From contig NZ_JAAMNH020000001.1 of the NCBI RefSeq assembly GCF_011065935.2, positions 3,679,001 to 3,743,000 on the forward strand: a DNA stretch of 64,000 nucleotides, given 5' to 3'. Both the position numbers and the translations under genes were made by a program. Of this stretch, positions 45,591-53,926 are shown one piece after another (position 1 is the stretch's first letter; each line of letters opens with the position of its first letter). The notes below the pieces were generated by a model. That model was not told where the DNA came from. It worked only from the letters and a program-made list of their open reading frames with translations, and searched no databases. This DNA comes from Clostridium estertheticum (GTDB lineage: Bacteria; Bacillota; Clostridia; Clostridiales; Clostridiaceae).

Positions 45591-47396
45591 TTAATCTACC
45601 TTAAGTATAGCCATAAATGCTTCTTGTGGAACTTCTACACTTCCAACTTGTCTCATTCTCTTTTTACCTTCTTTTTGTTTTTCTAATAATTTTCTTTTTC
45701 TTGAAATATCTCCGCCATAACATTTAGCTAAAACATCTTTTCTCATTGCTTTTACAGTTTCTCTTGCAATTATCTTTGCGTTTATAGCTGCTTGTATTGG
45801 AATTTCAAACATTTGCCTTGGTATGTGTTCTTTTAGTTTTTCACACATAACTCTTCCTCTATGAGAAGCTGTCTCCTCAGGAACAATCATAGAAAGAGCA
45901 TCAACTTTCTCTCCTTTAAGCAAAATATCCAATTTTACAAGATTCGCTTTGATATATCCCTTTAATTCATAGTCAAAAGATGCATAGCCTTTTGTTCTTG
46001 ATTTTAAGGCATCAAAAAAGTCATATACTATTTCATTAAGTGGCAATTCATAATTTACTACTACTCTAGTAGTTTCTATATAATTCATATCAATGTATAC
46101 GCCTCTTTTTTGTTGGCATAACTCCATAACTGTTCCTAGATATTCTGATGGTGTTATGATAGAAGCTTTAACTATTGGCTCTTCCATATAATTAATTTCT
46201 GTAGGCTCTGGAAGATTTGTAGGGTTTGTTATTTCTATTAATTCTCCATTAGTTTTCATTACCTTATATATAACTGAAGGAGCGGTGGTAATAATATCTA
46301 AATTAAATTCTCTTTCTACTCGTTCTTGCACTATTTCCATATGCAGAAGCCCTAAGAATCCACATCTAAATCCAAAACCTAATGCAATAGAGGTTTCTGG
46401 TTCAAAACCTAAGGCTGCATCATTTAGCTGAAGTTTTTCTAGTGCTTCTTTTAATTCTCCATATCTGGCACCATCTACAGGATAAATACCACTAAACACC
46501 ATAGGTATCGCTGGTCTGTATCCCTTAAGCGGTTCCTCAGCTGGTCTTGCAGCCTCTGTTACTGTATCCCCAACTCGTGCATCCCTAACATTTTTTATAG
46601 ATGCAGTTATATATCCAACATCCCCAGCACTTAGCTCAGGTACGGGAAGATAATTTGGCACAAAAACTCCAACTTCTACTACATCATATATCTTATTTGT
46701 ATTCATTAGCTTAATCTTTGTTCCTTGTCTAACTTTACCATCTCTAACTCTTATATAGCATACAACACCCTTATAGCTGTCATAGGAAGAATCAAAAATC
46801 AATGCTTTAAGTGGAGCTTCCGCGTCACCACTAGGTGGTGAAATCTTATTTACTACAGTTTCTAAAACATCCTCTATATTAAGTCCAGTCTTAGCTGAAA
46901 TTAAAGGAGCGTCCTGAGCTTCAATTCCAATTACGTCCTCAATTTCCTTAATAACATCTTGTGGTCTTGCACTAGGAAGGTCTATTTTATTAATAACTGG
47001 TGCAATATCAAGGTTATTATCTAAAGCTAGATAGCAGTTTGCCAGGGTCTGAGCTTGAATTCCTTGAGACGCATCAACAACAAGCACTGCTCCTTCACAC
47101 GCCGCTAAACTCCTTGAAACCTCATAGTTAAAATCTACATGTCCTGGAGTATCTATCAGATTAAATATGTATTCTTCTCCATTATCCCTTTTATAAATTA
47201 ACCGAGCTGGTTGAGATTTTATAGTAATACCTCTTTCTCTTTCTAGGTCCATAGTATCAAGTACCTGTTCTTCCATCTCTCTTTTAGTTAGTGTACCTGT
47301 CTTTTCGAGTAGCCTATCCGCAAGTGTAGACTTGCCGTGATCTATATGTGCAACTATGGAAAAATTTCTTATGTATTTTTGTCTATCACTCTGCAT
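45591..47396 (-). CDS. lepA: Elongation factor 4 (LepA)
   Basis: 601 residues, ribosome-dependent GTPase that back-translocates or remodels ribosomes. G motifs are AHIDHGKSTLADRL, DTPGHVDF and NKIDLP; the LepA-specific C-terminal domain includes LAKCYGGDISRKRKLLEKQKEGKKRM. ATG is eight bases after GGGGGT. Confidence 0.98.
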   Translation of the reverse strand: MQSDRQKYIRNFSIVAHIDHGKSTLADRLLEKTGTLTKREMEEQVLDTMDLERERGITIKSQPARLIYKRDNGEEYIFNLIDTPGHVDFNYEVSRSLAACEGAVLVVDASQGIQAQTLANCYLALDNNLDIAPVINKIDLPSARPQDVIKEIEDVIGIEAQDAPLISAKTGLNIEDVLETVVNKISPPSGDAEAPLKALIFDSSYDSYKGVVCYIRVRDGKVRQGTKIKLMNTNKIYDVVEVGVFVPNYLPVPELSAGDVGYITASIKNVRDARVGDTVTEAARPAEEPLKGYRPAIPMVFSGIYPVDGARYGELKEALEKLQLNDAALGFEPETSIALGFGFRCGFLGLLHMEIVQERVEREFNLDIITTAPSVIYKVMKTNGELIEITNPTNLPEPTEINYMEEPIVKASIITPSEYLGTVMELCQQKRGVYIDMNYIETTRVVVNYELPLNEIVYDFFDALKSRTKGYASFDYELKGYIKANLVKLDILLKGEKVDALSMIVPEETASHRGRVMCEKLKEHIPRQMFEIPIQAAINAKIIARETVKAMRKDVLAKCYGGDISRKRKLLEKQKEGKKRMRQVGSVEVPQEAFMAILKVD

Positions 47397-47608
47397 TAAT
47401 TTTTACCCCCGTTATTGTATATGAATTAATTATTATCTTTAGCATAACCTAACTATACTTTATATTCCACTTTTTATTATTGTTATGTGCCACAAAATAT
47501 ATTAGTTTTTACAAAACAACTTAAATTATATCATAAATGTCTAGAGCTTTGTCAACACAAAGTACTATTGCAAAGCAATTTATTTAGTTAAAGAGCTTAA
47601 TATTCGTA

Positions 47609-47878
47609 TTATTTTGAAAAAATCCCATTATATATCTCATCATATACTTCATTATATTTTTCTTTCATCTTATCAATAATTTTATTGTTCACATAAAATA
47701 TATAGTTTACAGTCTCTATTTTTAGATCAATGGGTTTTAAAGTTAAATCTATTGTGAACTTTGACTTTTTTCTCAAATCTTTTGCCTTAGTAATATTAAT
47801 TTCTGTGAATCCATATATAAATATAAAAAAGCAAAGCAACATAATAAGAATGTATTTAGTTCTACCTTTTTTTCGCAT
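47609..47878 (-). CDS. Small membrane-anchored protein of unknown function
   Basis: 89 residues: a basic start (MRKKGRTKY), a single hydrophobic helix (residues 9-25) acting as signal anchor, then a soluble lysine-rich domain that probably faces the outside. No family was recognised. AGGAGG lies eight bases before the ATG, supporting expression. It follows spoIIP by 87 bases and may be part of a sporulation transcript, which is inference only. Confidence 0.6.
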   Translation of the reverse strand: MRKKGRTKYILIMLLCFFIFIYGFTEINITKAKDLRKKSKFTIDLTLKPIDLKIETVNYIFYVNNKIIDKMKEKYNEVYDEIYNGIFSK

Positions 47879-47965
47879 AAAAAGTGCCTCCTAGAGTTAT
47901 CACAGATAGATAATAATTGCTAACTATTATCTTCACCTTAGTAAGGATGCACTTTTTAAAATATA

Positions 47966-49087
47966 TTATTCACTTTTTCCATTTATTTGCTCTGCAATTA
48001 TTCTAGCTAAATACTTACCAGTATTTTTTACCTCTTCAATAGTATTACTATTTGAACCTACTTCAATTAACACAGCATTATCACTTCTATTCTGATTATA
48101 GAAACCCATACCGTATTCATAAGTATATATTTCCCTGGGGTCTAAAAGACCCGTAAATAGTTTATTTGATATCCCTATCATGGAATCTATTAATTTCTTT
48201 TGTTTGGCATACTTAGGGTTTTTCTCTGTCACTACAAACATAAATTTAGCAACATTTTCCCCGTTTAATTTGGTAGTTACTGCCTTTATACTATCTCTAT
48301 GTAAATCTATAATTAATTTAAAGTCTCCATATTCCTTTAAATATTTATCTAAAGTAGCTCCAGATTTTTTATAGGCCCCGTAATAATCTCCTTTATCATT
48401 CACAGTCTTATCATGTATGACTGCAATTCCATAATTTTTTTCTAGTTCCTCTTCTATTACATCTCCTACAGCCGTTACATTTATTGTTACATCCGAACTA
48501 CTGCTAACTTTGGATGTATCTTTGTCTGAGGCTAGATAAGCTTCCGAGGTATGAGAATGATATATTAGCACTTCAGGCTTAGCATTATTTAAAGTTTTTT
48601 TCAATTTAGGATCATAAAGGTTTGCAATCACATTAGGTTTTTGAGTTGCAACTTCATTCTTACTTATTTGTTTATCTCCTAAATTAAAAGGGTTAAGAAT
48701 AAATGTTTTTAATTTGTTCACTTCATTGCTATCCTTTTTTACATTTACATCCCCACTAATTTCATTTTCATTCAAATATGCAATTTCTTTTGTTATTATT
48801 GATATAGGATTAGAAATGTCTATTCCTAAAAATGATAGTGCTTGTAATTTTAAGCTAGTTTCATTTTTAATAGACTGATCTTGAGTGCTTACGGACTTAA
48901 TTACAGATAATGTATTATTAACAGCCTTAACATAAAAGTAATTTATATAATTCCCTTCACTGTAGGCCTTAGTACTTTTAGGTAAAATGATCCCAAATAA
49001 AAAAATAATTAGTAATGTGAAAATACTAAAAGCAATTCTCACATTACTATCTTTTTTAATAGTGTATTTTGAAAAGTTCATTTTCAT
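47966..49087 (-). CDS. spoIIP: Stage II sporulation protein P
   Basis: 373 residues. An N-terminal membrane helix (about 17-37) anchors an extracytoplasmic amidase/endopeptidase domain with VLIYHSHTSEAYLAS, IIDLHRDSI and AVLIEVGSNSNTIEE, the metal-ligand segments of the SpoIIP family. It degrades septal peptidoglycan with SpoIID during engulfment. Just downstream of gpr, the standard gpr-spoIIP pair expressed during sporulation. Confidence 0.94.
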   Translation of the reverse strand: MKMNFSKYTIKKDSNVRIAFSIFTLLIIFLFGIILPKSTKAYSEGNYINYFYVKAVNNTLSVIKSVSTQDQSIKNETSLKLQALSFLGIDISNPISIITKEIAYLNENEISGDVNVKKDSNEVNKLKTFILNPFNLGDKQISKNEVATQKPNVIANLYDPKLKKTLNNAKPEVLIYHSHTSEAYLASDKDTSKVSSSSDVTINVTAVGDVIEEELEKNYGIAVIHDKTVNDKGDYYGAYKKSGATLDKYLKEYGDFKLIIDLHRDSIKAVTTKLNGENVAKFMFVVTEKNPKYAKQKKLIDSMIGISNKLFTGLLDPREIYTYEYGMGFYNQNRSDNAVLIEVGSNSNTIEEVKNTGKYLARIIAEQINGKSE

Positions 49088-49132
49088 CCCCCCTGTTTTT
49101 ACAATAATATGAGGGAATATAGAAATTTATTA

Positions 49133-50107
49133 CTAGTTTAGGAACTTATTTATATCCTCAAGGTTCAGTGCTGGTTGCAAGGCTATATTAAGGCCGCTTG
49201 CAATGATTTTAGAAAGAGAATTTATAACCATATCAATTTCCTTTGGTGTAACTACAAGGTTACCAACATATGGATTTAATATCTCAGTTATCATCTTTTG
49301 TTTTTCCTGCTTATCGATGGATTTGAGCATATTGTAAAATTCTCCCCCTGCATTTGCAGTTCTAATCATCTCGTCAAGTACTAAATCAATGGTATCATTT
49401 GCTAGTGTTGCTGCATCCACTACTGTCGGAACCCCAATAGCAATAACAGGTACTCCCAGTGTTGCCTCGTTTATTTGCATCCTCCGATTTCCTATTCCTG
49501 CTCCAGGCGAAATCCCAGAAGTCCCTATTTGTATAGTTCTATTCACCCTATCCATTTTCCTAGAAGCTAATGCATCAATGCAAATTACTAAATTGGGTTT
49601 AATTTTTTCAACAATGCCTCTGATAATTTCACCAGTTTCCATACCAGTTATTCCTAGTACTCCAGGTGATATAGCACACACCGGCCTTATACCTTCATCT
49701 ATGGAGTCCGGTACTAATTGTTTTAAATGCCTAGTCACCATTATTTTTGAAACAACTTTTGGCCCTATAGCATCTGGAGTTACATTCCAATTACCAAGTC
49801 CAACCACTAGAGCTGTCATACTATCTTCTAATTTTATTAAGGGCTTAAGTACCTTTCCCATTACAACACTTACCCTGTCCATAGCCTCACCATCATAGTG
49901 AACAAATTCTGGGATATCAATAGTTATATATGTACCTTTTGGTTTTCCCATCATTTTTTCTCCAACATCGCTTACTATTTTTACATTAGTAATTTTAATA
50001 TCACCATCATTATACTCATCTACATCAACACCCGGCATCTCGCCATTACTGTCTGCACTGTATATCTCTTTAGCTTCCACTGCTAAGTCTGTTCTTATAC
50101 TTATCAT
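49133..50107 (-). CDS. gpr: Germination protease GPR
   Basis: 324 residues. Cleaves small acid-soluble spore proteins at germination. Core features include RTDLAVEA near the start, GLGNWNVTPDAIGPKVV, DALASRK and GTSGISPGAGIGNRR. Only four residues precede RTDLA, so the propeptide is much shorter than the roughly 15 residues of Bacillus GPR; GAGGTG directly upstream confirms this start. Divergent from rpsT. Confidence 0.95.
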   Translation of the reverse strand: MISIRTDLAVEAKEIYSADSNGEMPGVDVDEYNDGDIKITNVKIVSDVGEKMMGKPKGTYITIDIPEFVHYDGEAMDRVSVVMGKVLKPLIKLEDSMTALVVGLGNWNVTPDAIGPKVVSKIMVTRHLKQLVPDSIDEGIRPVCAISPGVLGITGMETGEIIRGIVEKIKPNLVICIDALASRKMDRVNRTIQIGTSGISPGAGIGNRRMQINEATLGVPVIAIGVPTVVDAATLANDTIDLVLDEMIRTANAGGEFYNMLKSIDKQEKQKMITEILNPYVGNLVVTPKEIDMVINSLSKIIASGLNIALQPALNLEDINKFLN

Positions 50108-50245
50108 AATTTCACCTCAACTAATTTTTTAATATTAGCTTTTCCTAATAGTGTTTTCCTATTCTTATAAAAATATTTATTTTATTTAACATTTCTATAA
50201 AATTTAACATTATATTAAAATTTCTATATATAGGATAAATTTCAC

Positions 50246-50274
50246 TTGAAGTGCTTTAATTTTAATGCTATAAT
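50246..50274 (+). promoter_or_regulatory. Predicted promoter of rpsT
   Basis: TTGAAG (50246-50251) and TATAAT (50269-50274) with 17-base spacing, about 90 bases before rpsT. Confidence 0.75.
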
Positions 50275-50280
50275 ATCAGT

Positions 50281-50336
50281 TGTCTATTGTCTAATTAATA
50301 GACTCGTATGCAGTTTTCCCCAAAACTGCTGATACG
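50281..50336 (+). promoter_or_regulatory. Two leader hairpins before rpsT
   Basis: GTCTATT/AATAGAC encloses an eight-base loop, followed by GCAGTTTT-CCCC-AAAACTGC, a perfect eight-pair hairpin extended by CGTAT/ATACG. No T run follows, so they are not a terminator; they may serve S20 autoregulation or mRNA stability. Confidence 0.5.
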
Positions 50337-50365
50337 GATTAAATACAAAGGGGGGTGAAAATTAA

Positions 50366-50638
50366 ATGGCAAATATCAAGTCAGCAAAAAAGAGAATTAA
50401 AGTTACTGAAGTTAAGACATTAAGAAATACAATGATTAAATCTGCTTTAAAAACTAAGATAAAGAAATTCGAAACAGCTGTCGTTACTGGCAATGTTGAA
50501 GAAGCTAAGGTTACATATGCAAACGTGGTTAAAGCTTTAGATATGGCTGTAACAAAGGGAATACTTCACATCAATAAAGCAGCAAGAAGAAAGTCAAGAC
50601 TCGCAGCGAAGTTAAACAATTTAAGTTTAACTGCATAA
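50366..50638 (+). CDS. rpsT: 30S ribosomal protein S20
   Basis: 90 residues, mostly basic helix: MANIKSAKKRIKVTEVKTLRN at the start and HINKAARRKSRLAAKLN near the end, a standard S20. It binds 16S rRNA in the 30S body. AAAGGGGGG precedes the ATG. A single-gene transcript that converges with holA. Confidence 0.97.
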   Translation: MANIKSAKKRIKVTEVKTLRNTMIKSALKTKIKKFETAVVTGNVEEAKVTYANVVKALDMAVTKGILHINKAARRKSRLAAKLNNLSLTA

Positions 50639-50644
50639 TAAATA

Positions 50645-50676
50645 ACCGGTGATGTCCACCGGTTTTTATTTTTTTT
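50645..50676 (+). terminator. Intrinsic terminator after rpsT
   Basis: ACCGGTG and CACCGGT form the stem, followed by a T-rich run (TTTTTATTTTTTTT), between the converging rpsT and holA genes. Confidence 0.88.
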
Positions 50677-50677
50677 G

Positions 50678-51712
50678 CTACATAACAGTCTTTATCATAA
50701 AGACTTCAATATTTATTTTATTATCAGTGGAAGTGCTTTTCAGTGTTTTTTCCGTATCAACACATAGTTCAATATTTCGCTTTAGAGCTTTTAAAGTAAA
50801 CTTCATGCTCTGCGATATCATTTTTTCACATATATAAGGATGAAGCTTTAATTCATTAGCTAAAATTTCTTTTGATTTTCCGCTCTCAATACCTAATTTA
50901 ATATTAAATAAAAGATTGAATTGTCGTCCCATCATAAATAATATGAGTGGAATCTTCTCTCCCTTATATATAAGTTCATTTAAAATATCCAGAGCCCTCT
51001 TAATGTTTTTCTGAGACAAGTAATCTACCAAATTAAAAATATCATTTTCACTCTTTTGAGGCATCATATCAAAAATATCATCTTTTGTAATATCTCTTCC
51101 CTCAGCATAAGAAATTAATTTTTCTATTTCATTAATTACAATATCCATATTATTGTCTACCTGATTACAAAATAGTGTAAGCTCCGCTTTTCCTATTTTA
51201 CTACCTGCAGCTTCAAATAAATCCCTACATTTTTTTTGAAGAACTTCACCTCTTAATTTATCAACTTTTATAACACAGGCTTTTTTTTCTAATTTTTTAA
51301 TTTTATTACTTGGCTTCTCTCTGTCACTTGAAAACACATAATATACAATTAGAACGCAATGAGGAGAGGGATTGCTTAAATATTCATTTAATAATTGGAA
51401 GTTCTCACCTTTCAAGTCCCCAGAACTTTTATTTGTGCCGCTATCATCTAAAAATGATGCTCTATATACCACCACTACTTTTTTATCGCTCATAAATGGC
51501 ATTGTTTCACAAGCCTCAATAATTGTCTCAAAATCAGCTTTGTTACCATCAAATTTTGAATAATTTAAATCCACGAAATCACTTTTTAACACCTTATCAG
51601 TTATAAATTTAACATGGTGTTTTATTAATTTTTCATCTGATCCGCAAAATACATAACAATTATCTATTTCATTTTTCTTTAACTTTTTTTCTAAATCTGC
51701 AAAATTAATCAA
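50678..51712 (-). CDS. holA: DNA polymerase III delta subunit
   Basis: 344 residues. Clamp-loader wrench subunit that opens the beta clamp. An N-terminal segment (NCYVFCGSDEKLIKHHVKFI), ACETMPFMSDKKVVVVYRA and the helical C-terminal domain with LIYKGEKIPLILFMMGRQFNLL are typical of Firmicute HolA. It follows comEC by 27 bases and precedes rpsT, the usual comEC-holA-rpsT arrangement. Confidence 0.93.
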   Translation of the reverse strand: MINFADLEKKLKKNEIDNCYVFCGSDEKLIKHHVKFITDKVLKSDFVDLNYSKFDGNKADFETIIEACETMPFMSDKKVVVVYRASFLDDSGTNKSSGDLKGENFQLLNEYLSNPSPHCVLIVYYVFSSDREKPSNKIKKLEKKACVIKVDKLRGEVLQKKCRDLFEAAGSKIGKAELTLFCNQVDNNMDIVINEIEKLISYAEGRDITKDDIFDMMPQKSENDIFNLVDYLSQKNIKRALDILNELIYKGEKIPLILFMMGRQFNLLFNIKLGIESGKSKEILANELKLHPYICEKMISQSMKFTLKALKRNIELCVDTEKTLKSTSTDNKINIEVFMIKTVM

Positions 51713-51739
51713 AATATTTCCTCCAACTTCTATAAAAAT

Positions 51740-53512
51740 TTAAAAAATTAATAATTTCAAAGCTTTATTTCCTATAATTATATATTTATTTATTATTGTA
51801 CCTGTGGGTGTATAGGTTTCATCCACTTTCAGTTTTATAATGTTTTTATATACTGCAATTTCACTACCAGTATTATTAAATACCAGTTTATCATTAAAAG
51901 CCTCCAAATTAGGTTCTATATTTGATTTTTCTAAAAAGCATACCTGTGCTTCTAATTTATTACCGTGACTAATTAACCTAATATTACACCTGGCTGAAAG
52001 GTTCATAATTGAATCTCCACGGTAACCCCGAAAAACATTTTCTTTTTTTATAGGCACTTTTAAATCTTTAATATTGAAGTTACCTGTAGTCACTGCAATT
52101 GTATCATTTCTATATTGTACTAAAACTATATCATTGTTATTTACATTTATATAGCTAATCTCTGGAAAAACTTTATAATTTTGATATGCAAAAGCAAAAA
52201 CAACACATAGGGGAAGGTACTTAAATTGCTTATATCCACTTTTAATTCCAAGATAACATAGATATAGCCCAAATACAACTAAACTTTCTATATAAGAAAA
52301 GTAAATTATTTCTGGTAACATTATGCCTAGGATTTTTTGAATGAATTCTATAATTGTTAAAATTGTATACAACCCGTAATTTATTAAATTAAGCAGTTCA
52401 TGAAAACCACTAAGAACCAGTCCTATATTCCCTAAAACAACTACTAGGGTATAAAAAGGTAATAACAAGAAGTTGCTAAAAAGAAATCCTAGACTAAAAG
52501 TTTTCAGTGCAAAGACTGCGTAGGGCAATGAAAATATTTGAGAACTGATACTTAAACTAAAAGATTCGTTTAAACTGGCAGGCAGTTTATAGAGTACCTT
52601 TTTTATTTTCTTATTAAACATTATAATTCCAAGAACGCAAAGAAAGGAAAGCATAAAACCTATATCAAGAATAGAAAAGGGTCTAATTAACAATAATATA
52701 ATTGCAGCTAGGCTAATAGATGAAAGACTATCGTATTTTTTATAAACTCTACTTGATATTTTCAGTATAAAAATCATTATAAAAGCTCTTATAGTAGGAG
52801 CTTGCCCTCCTGTAAATATCATATATGCAAAAGAAAATAAGAGAGCAATTTTATAACCAATAATAATTTCTAAGGTTTTATATACTATTGACATATGTAG
52901 TCCCGATACGCTTATAACATGACTAATGCCTAATTTTTTAAAGTCTTCCTTTTGAGTTTTTTCAATAAAGCTAGCATCTCCAAAGCATACACCCATAACT
53001 AGTGCAGTTTTTTCACTTCCGAGTACAAGATAAAATTTTTGGTATAAGTTTTCTCTAAAACTTTCAATCTTTGATATTAAGTCCTCATTACATATTTTAT
53101 AATCTTTAACTGTATAGGTTCCAACTATACCTCTTTCATAAACCGGTACTTTTTTAAAATTGCCACTTATCCAAACATTTCTTCCCTCAGTTAATTTAAA
53201 AATATTGCCCTCCAAAATAATTTTCTTGTTATTAACTTTTGCATAGCAATAATAATTACTTTTGTCTGAAATTCTCACTTTAAGCTTTTGCGCCTTTGGT
53301 AAGTTAATATTAAAATAAGAATAATAATTTATAACCCCAATAATAAAAAAACAAGCTACCAGATAAAAAAATTTCTTCTCCATAGTAAAATGCATAACAG
53401 CCAAAAAAGATGCAGCTATAACTGCACCTAAAATAGGACTATTAATTAAAATTAAAAAAGTAAAGCATCCCATAAAAATTGACACTGCATAATACACTAA
53501 GGGTCTAACCAT
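51740..53512 (-). CDS. comEC: ComEC/Rec2-type DNA uptake channel, short form
   Basis: 590 residues. The N-terminal part (about 1-165) holds two to four membrane helices and an OB-like soluble segment; the competence domain (about 170-440) includes VSGLHMSIV, FTGGQAPTIRAFIM and many helices. The C-terminal 130 residues are soluble. The metallo-beta-lactamase nuclease domain of full-length (about 750-residue) ComEC is absent: no HxHxDH motif is visible. It may form a channel without nuclease, or need a separate partner. Confidence 0.88.
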   Translation of the reverse strand: MVRPLVYYAVSIFMGCFTFLILINSPILGAVIAASFLAVMHFTMEKKFFYLVACFFIIGVINYYSYFNINLPKAQKLKVRISDKSNYYCYAKVNNKKIILEGNIFKLTEGRNVWISGNFKKVPVYERGIVGTYTVKDYKICNEDLISKIESFRENLYQKFYLVLGSEKTALVMGVCFGDASFIEKTQKEDFKKLGISHVISVSGLHMSIVYKTLEIIIGYKIALLFSFAYMIFTGGQAPTIRAFIMIFILKISSRVYKKYDSLSSISLAAIILLLIRPFSILDIGFMLSFLCVLGIIMFNKKIKKVLYKLPASLNESFSLSISSQIFSLPYAVFALKTFSLGFLFSNFLLLPFYTLVVVLGNIGLVLSGFHELLNLINYGLYTILTIIEFIQKILGIMLPEIIYFSYIESLVVFGLYLCYLGIKSGYKQFKYLPLCVVFAFAYQNYKVFPEISYINVNNNDIVLVQYRNDTIAVTTGNFNIKDLKVPIKKENVFRGYRGDSIMNLSARCNIRLISHGNKLEAQVCFLEKSNIEPNLEAFNDKLVFNNTGSEIAVYKNIIKLKVDETYTPTGTIINKYIIIGNKALKLLIF

Positions 53513-53556
53513 AATAAATTATCCTACTTAAAAATTTATTTATTAAAAAGAACATA

Positions 53557-53799
53557 TTAATTTGTTCCATCCTTTTCTATTTCTATTATAATTTCAACAT
53601 TGTGGATATTAGGAATGGCATGAATGTGTTTTACATGAGGTATTCCAGTTTTATTTCTTATTTTAAAATAGTTATAAGTAATTTCCTGCGCCGCACTTTC
53701 TGATAAACTATTATAATTAATAAAATAATCACTTTCTGGTATATCTAAAAAAATTGTGTTACTTCCTATTACCTTTGTTTCAAATATATTTTCAAGCAT
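53557..53799 (-). CDS. Small protein of unknown function
   Basis: About 80 residues, no membrane helix or signal. Conserved-looking His pairs occur in PHVKHIHAIPNIHNVEI. No family was recognised. GGAGGTGT precedes both a GTG (53805) and ATG (53799); ATG is used here. It lies between the P-type ATPase homologue and comEC on the same strand. Confidence 0.5.
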   Translation of the reverse strand: MLENIFETKVIGSNTIFLDIPESDYFINYNSLSESAAQEITYNYFKIRNKTGIPHVKHIHAIPNIHNVEIIIEIEKDGTN

Positions 53800-53926
53800 T
53801 TTCACACACACCTCCACAATTTTATTTTATCCAATAAATATTCATATTAATCAGGGTATTTTTACTTGTTTTTCATTTTTCGAGCACCCTTAGAAACTTT
53901 TTGACACCCTTGTTATATTTATCATA

